Shown here: positions 26,401 to 29,269 of the stretch, one piece after another
How the letters are laid out: every line of letters begins with the position of its first letter
How positions within the stretch are numbered: the stretch's first letter is position 1
Program-made: the position numbers and the translations under genes
Source: a virus
IMG/VR virus record: IMGVR_UViG_3300035698_015258
Span: 1 to 29,269 of that record
Length of the DNA: 29,269 nt
Direction: 5' to 3' (one strand)
Notes under the pieces: generated by a model
Seen by the model: only the letters and a program-made list of their open reading frames with translations
Told to the model about the DNA's origin: nothing
Database searches by the model: none

Positions 26401-27027
26401 CAAAATGGTGGTAGCCTGGTCTCGAAGCAACTCTATACCAAGGCTCAATGGATAACCCTGGTGGCGGAGTCATTTATCGGGGTTTATTTTGATGGGAAAG
26501 CCTTTTATTCCGCAGGAAGTGCTAACACAAGCTCGTTCATAGATTTCCAGGAAACCCCGTTCATTGTTGATTTTGACCACACCTTACCAATAGTGTTGCC
26601 AGCCACGGTTGGGTTAGAAAATTACACAATAGATATCACTTCAGACGGAAATGACCTTTATTTCCTTTTCAAGCAGGAAACCGCTGACACCTACGAGATT
26701 TATAAATATCGAGGGGGCGGGACGTATGACTATAAAACCTTCACATGGAAATCCAAAAAAAACCAATGGCCTTACCAGACGAACTTCGCTTGTGGGAGGG
26801 TTATAGCTGATTGGACCGCCATCCGTACAGTACCCGCAAGCATAAATACGGTAACAGTTACGTTGTACGTTGATGGTGTTTTAAAGCAAACCATAGCCGC
26901 TACAGACAGCAGTGTATTCAGGCTGGTATCTGGATTCATAGGAAGGATTTTTGAGATAGAAATATCTGGTAATATAGACGTGGATTTCTTTGGTATATCT
27001 CAGACCCCAATGGATATTTCATTATGA
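23497..27027 (+). CDS. Very large tail nozzle-like protein with inserted repeat and CBM-like modules
   Basis: 1176 residues. The opening MPAIKISDFKGKSPRSSEKL followed by LPEDFAQTANNCGLLRGKIS is the hallmark of T7 gp12-type tail tubular B/nozzle proteins, and the last third (about 845-1176: LHGLTLFDNGIMAGFSKNTV, VYITEPLHPYAFP, SQNGGSLVSKQLYTKAQWIT) is a beta-propeller-like continuation. Between these are extra modules. Related repeats near residues 110-225, 326-425 and 444-730 share YFxxxxxxxYYVWYxID, TGxEVxIxxxDxxxxIAxxxAxAIN and VTITNADHGG / VIVNDRGG. Two segments, about 515-562 (EVYVVDDLVWHYDKDGVETV) and 776-821 (YDEETVYAIGDYLSYNGYGY), read like carbohydrate-binding CBM5/12 modules. Expected at the tail tip. 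Much longer than T7 gp12 (about 790). Confidence 0.78.
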   Translation: MPAIKISDFKGKSPRSSEKLLPEDFAQTANNCGLLRGKISAVKDFESEAQTGNLITDPVTIYKFEDDWMSWDVDTDVVRTPLGTTTPRIYMSNGAAYPKQSSIRMATLVGAYFTINAPHDAAPGTSFQIEYYVYITVDGVGLIGNLDYDVTKTVITAAILSTDTDILAAGKIATAINAFGDFGAVNGGTNVVTVTNANIGNCVPPISEDCGFTASTTTLGALAVAQITTITVNEGPDPTSGAGYPRLTWRLGVPAPDEALELTLAGEGDGYTVKSTNWVYTYVTAWGEESKPSPATTTVDIEGIPQKTQVVCEETDMLETNAGVGKYFTFSTFITNYFCWYSIDNNGTLPAPGGGRTGIEVELLGLDNPDQIADKIAEAINTAIGAEGSATADGKLVTITNADHGGVTDIAEVDSDFILATSQEGTALLPEISTVNTERLIHGSYFVVNSTTDSYYVWYQIASVPSLIIDFTTETILSGDWFYFYLRYNLLNPEIYVTGTEERKIVVYFAQKATEEWKSTEVYVVDDLVWHYDKDGVETVYKCLVGTTFPSFPPWMSIVLWEPSPGEPDVSDAYKSIRADYDLGDIGDPGLMAKNAYDAMVNSSTGLLDVATFELDDVVDDSVTITGLVEGETSLPDNGTLSPTLEFTPAYGSSVSDDPGVPGKTGVEVNIIVTDSAEKIAERTAEAINDQDAFSCSKPYSDTIVIVNDRGGITEDAEDGNTGFAITELQAGGVQTASFVMPAVPAANDDVNISHVRLYRLVTADNGSTDYQYVPPYAPYDEETVYAIGDYLSYNGYGYYCFIVPVAGVLPTDDTKFSKLDTLDLPLDVALLVGIEDGHPYDDTLAEILPTEEWDMPPDDLHGLTLFDNGIMAGFSKNTVYITEPLHPYAFPDIYSLLFPETIVGLGYMPGTIIVLTEGAPQGIIGNDPTTLSQTPFPYPQPCVSKRGITMTENGVIYPCPDGLFMISQNGGSLVSKQLYTKAQWITLVAESFIGVYFDGKAFYSAGSANTSSFIDFQETPFIVDFDHTLPIVLPATVGLENYTIDITSDGNDLYFLFKQETADTYEIYKYRGGGTYDYKTFTWKSKKNQWPYQTNFACGRVIADWTAIRTVPASINTVTVTLYVDGVLKQTIAATDSSVFRLVSGFIGRIFEIEISGNIDVDFFGISQTPMDISL

Positions 27028-28235
27028 GCCGAGACCCTAAAACAGCCAATATCCCCAAGGTCCCCGCTGGTATCGACAGAAGCCTCGCTCTTTTCTTAAC
27101 GGGGGTTAAAGAGTCAATCGAAGTTAGCAGGGGCAGGGCAGGGGAACCTGAGTCTTTTGTTACAAAAAAGGAGCTTGAAGAAAAAGGGTATGTGACCACG
27201 GGTGTTGAAACATCAGCTTCCTCGGGCAGTGTGCCAACTAGCAGGTCTTCCGGCGGCAGCACGTCGGTTAAAGCGCCTTTAGGGATACATGAAGTCCAAA
27301 CAGGCAATATCGCAGATGGGGCCGTTACCGCGCTTAAAATAGCTGAAGGGGCGGTCATAACCATGCGGGATGTGATAGCCCTGCTCCTCACCTATCCAGG
27401 GATTTACCTTCCGTTGGTCGTTGCTGACATCACTGCCCCCGTAGAATTGGCGGATTACAGTAGCACAGATGGGAACTTGATAATAGCTTATGAGGTCGAT
27501 GCAGCCCAAGACCATTACACGATATACGCCTTTGATTCGGCCAATACTTCAGGGGCAAACTCGCCCTATGTGGTAGCCGGTAATGTCGGATTCTGGGTTG
27601 CGATTGGTGGTACTTATTCTTCTGGCCTCAAGTCATTCCTTATTGATGATGGCGGCACGATTGGACAGGCTGCTGGGCCGCTGCTGACTTTTGATGATAC
27701 GAACAATTATCTTGAACTCACTGGATGTAACGTAGGCATCGGAACGACATCTCCAGCGGCAAAATTAGCGATTAATGGCGGTCTTCATGTTGGTGGGGAT
27801 TCAGACCCTGGTGATAATAACTTGATAGTTGACGGTGTTGTTACCGTAACAGGTGGCCAAATAGTTTTTCCAGCGACGGCTGTACCGAGCGCTAATGCTA
27901 ATACGCTTGATGATTACCAAGAGGATGCATGGACACCAACCGTTGCGAATATGACCGTAGTGGGTGCTGCGACATATTCAGGTGGCTATACTCAAATCGG
28001 TGATATGGTGTTTTTTGAGATTATGATAATACCAGGGACTTCAACTGCGGCTACTGCCGGGTCTACCACCATAACGCTTCCTAGTACTCCAGGTGCTGTT
28101 GCTGCGGGGTCTTGTGCTGACGCTGCGATTGATAGCCTAGGGAATGGTGTTGTTTACACAGATGGAAAGTTTTATCCACCAACATGGGCGGCCAATACTA
28201 ACCGAGTTTATATCTCTGGGGCTTATAGGGTTTAA
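27024..28235 (+). CDS. Tail fibre / receptor-binding protein
   Basis: 403 residues, overlapping the nozzle stop (ATGA). N-terminus MSRDPKTANIPKVPAGIDRS and FLTGVKESIEVSRGRAGEPE is a typical attachment part, followed by a Ser/Gly linker (about 64-82), a helical stretch with NIADGAVTALKIAEGAVITM, and a fibre body with NVGIGTTSPAAKLAINGGLH. The C-terminal domain starts at ANTLDDYQEDAWTPTV, a phrase common to receptor-binding tips of many phage fibres, and is beta-rich to the end. It probably recognises the host surface. No chaperone gene is seen right after. Confidence 0.8.
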   Translation: MSRDPKTANIPKVPAGIDRSLALFLTGVKESIEVSRGRAGEPESFVTKKELEEKGYVTTGVETSASSGSVPTSRSSGGSTSVKAPLGIHEVQTGNIADGAVTALKIAEGAVITMRDVIALLLTYPGIYLPLVVADITAPVELADYSSTDGNLIIAYEVDAAQDHYTIYAFDSANTSGANSPYVVAGNVGFWVAIGGTYSSGLKSFLIDDGGTIGQAAGPLLTFDDTNNYLELTGCNVGIGTTSPAAKLAINGGLHVGGDSDPGDNNLIVDGVVTVTGGQIVFPATAVPSANANTLDDYQEDAWTPTVANMTVVGAATYSGGYTQIGDMVFFEIMIIPGTSTAATAGSTTITLPSTPGAVAAGSCADAAIDSLGNGVVYTDGKFYPPTWAANTNRVYISGAYRV

Positions 28236-28772
28236 ATGAAAATAACTCCATATATTGAAATAGACGGGATAAGGACAATGACGGATACTTTTGTCAAGAG
28301 TCTTTATTCAAGGATGGTCGATGAAGGAACCGCCCAAATTGTTTTCAGCGAAGGCGATATAGAATCGCCAGAAGATTTCCTTGCAATTATGAAATACAAG
28401 CAAAATTACTTGTTCATCATTGAGAATGAAACTGATTTATCCGCTATCCTATGGTTCAACCGTGTTCGTTACAAGACCTGCTACGCGCATTTTTGCGGTT
28501 TCCAAGGTAGTTTTGGCGAAGGATCGGTGGAGATAGGGCGGTTCGCTGTGAACCATGTGTTCGGGGTACAAGACAATTCTGGCAATCCTTGTTTTGAAAC
28601 TGTCCTTGGATTGATTCCCTCCTGGAACATCATCGGTATCAAATGGCTGAAAAAGGTGGGTCTTGTTGAAATTGGAAAAATCCCAAACGCAATGTGGAGC
28701 AAGTCTGGAAACAAGAGCGTTGAGGGGACATTACTACACATAACAAAGGAAATTCTCGGAGGTATGGAATGA
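28236..28772 (+). CDS. GNAT-like acyltransferase-fold phage protein
   Basis: 178 residues starting one base after the fibre stop. MKITPYIEIDGIRTMTDTFV, then FIIENETDLSAILWFNRVRY, FEGSVEIGRFAVNH-like strand, and GLIPSWNIIGIKWLKKVGLV followed by EIGKIPNAMW. The last part, a helix between two strands with K-K-x-G-L-x-x-x-G, resembles the C-terminal part of GNAT acetyltransferases and of the phage DUF2824-type acyltransferase-fold proteins found near fibre genes. Whether it binds acetyl-CoA cannot be seen; a classic Q/R-x-x-G-x-G/A loop is not clear. It might modify a virion protein or only use the fold. Confidence 0.55.
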   Translation: MKITPYIEIDGIRTMTDTFVKSLYSRMVDEGTAQIVFSEGDIESPEDFLAIMKYKQNYLFIIENETDLSAILWFNRVRYKTCYAHFCGFQGSFGEGSVEIGRFAVNHVFGVQDNSGNPCFETVLGLIPSWNIIGIKWLKKVGLVEIGKIPNAMWSKSGNKSVEGTLLHITKEILGGME

Positions 28773-29269
28773 AAATATACAATTCTGTAACAATCGACAT
28801 GGCAACATGGGAAGTCGAGTATGAGGATTCCTTTGAGTATGAAGGGCCTATCTCTCATTGTAAAGGTGGTGGTAGCACAACAATTAATAGTATCGATGAA
28901 GCGTATAACCGCCGAATGGCCAATATATCAGAGAAAGAACTAGGCATGGCAGAGGAATATTTCAAGTTTTGGCAAGAATCCTACAAGCCTATGGAACAGG
29001 CACAGATTGACGCTAATATGGCGATTATCCCACAAAGAACGGCTCTTCAATCAAGGATGATGGGTCAGGCGGGGAATATCAACATAGATGATCGAATGGA
29101 CGCGGCAGGGGCCAATGCCATGAAGCAATTTGGAAACGCCAGGGGTGGAATGGAGCGCAACCTAGCCCGGCAGGGCATCCAGGTAGGCTCTGGCAGAGCG
29201 CTTGGCATGGAGCGTGACTTTGCTCTTGGGCAGGCTAAGGCAACAGCAGGGGCCAGAACACAGGCCGCA
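28769..29269 (+). CDS. Internal virion/ejection-type protein, 3' end beyond window
   Basis: 167 codons are visible and the frame is still open at the last base. Start ATG 28769 (GGAGG eight bases upstream, ATGA overlap). The first 40 residues (SVTIDMATWEVEYEDSFEYE) are acidic; a GGGSTTIN segment leads into a long helical, Gln/Ala/Gly/Met-rich region (KELGMAEEYFKFWQESYKPM, AIIPQRTALQSRMMGQAGNI, EDR... LARQGIQVGSGRALGMERDF). This helical, Ala/Gln-rich build is usual in proteins stored inside the head or tail and ejected with the DNA of short-tailed phages. Exact family not assigned because the end is missing. Confidence 0.7.
   Translation, partial: MKIYNSVTIDMATWEVEYEDSFEYEGPISHCKGGGSTTINSIDEAYNRRMANISEKELGMAEEYFKFWQESYKPMEQAQIDANMAIIPQRTALQSRMMGQAGNINIDDRMDAAGANAMKQFGNARGGMERNLARQGIQVGSGRALGMERDFALGQAKATAGARTQAA

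Noticed and set aside
1-29269. CRISPR array, IS element or integrase/attachment site
   Set aside because: No regularly spaced repeat-spacer pattern, no transposase or integrase motif and no terminal inverted repeats were found on either strand.

Overview
The window reads as part of a tailed double-stranded DNA phage (or prophage-like) genome. The morphogenesis block is a small terminase, a lambda gpA-type large terminase, portal, scaffold, major capsid protein, two adaptor/connector-like proteins, a very large tail-nozzle-like protein, a tail fibre and the start of an internal virion-like protein. No tape measure, sheath or tail tube gene is seen, so a short-tailed (podovirus-like) particle is most likely. 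The host cannot be named from the sequence. Ribosome-binding sites are strong and purine-rich, and most genes overlap by ATGA or sit a few bases apart, as in a bacterial phage.

Layout. (1) 1-4695, plus strand: the 3' part of a DnaB-type replicative helicase, a small protein with an SSB-like C-terminal tip, a run of tiny cysteine-rich (zinc-binding-type) proteins, a probable HNH-like protein, a VRR-NUC nuclease and a one-helix membrane protein, closed by an intrinsic terminator at 4700. (2) 4730-7841, minus strand: a leftward operon from a good promoter at 7883-7911. It holds an ArdC-like antirestriction protein, a ribbon-helix-helix protein and several small unknown proteins, two of which share an almost identical leader with a GNRA-capped hairpin. 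(3) 7842-8153: a divergent control region with a palindromic operator candidate lying over the rightward promoter. (4) 8154-11081, plus strand: HNH endonuclease, small terminase, a gene-poor 545-base stretch with phased 21-base repeats, a winged-helix protein and small genes, then a terminator. (5) 11166 to the end, plus strand: the packaging, head and tail genes.

The most striking element is a 975-base group I intron (18515-19489) inside the major capsid gene. The conserved P, Q, R and S core segments are all readable, P1 pairs the 5' exon end GAGGGU with GCUCUC and ends in the expected U-G wobble, and splicing joins 45 codons to 262 codons in frame. The intron carries a Vsr/EDxHD-like homing endonuclease gene on the opposite strand, with its own extended -10 promoter, and the end of that gene is written across a ribozyme hairpin. 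Other points are a duplicated terminator module, a duplicated covarying hairpin, a recurrent GAGGTGACG ribosome-binding site, a likely AUU-started small gene, and inserted repeat and carbohydrate-binding-like modules in the nozzle protein.
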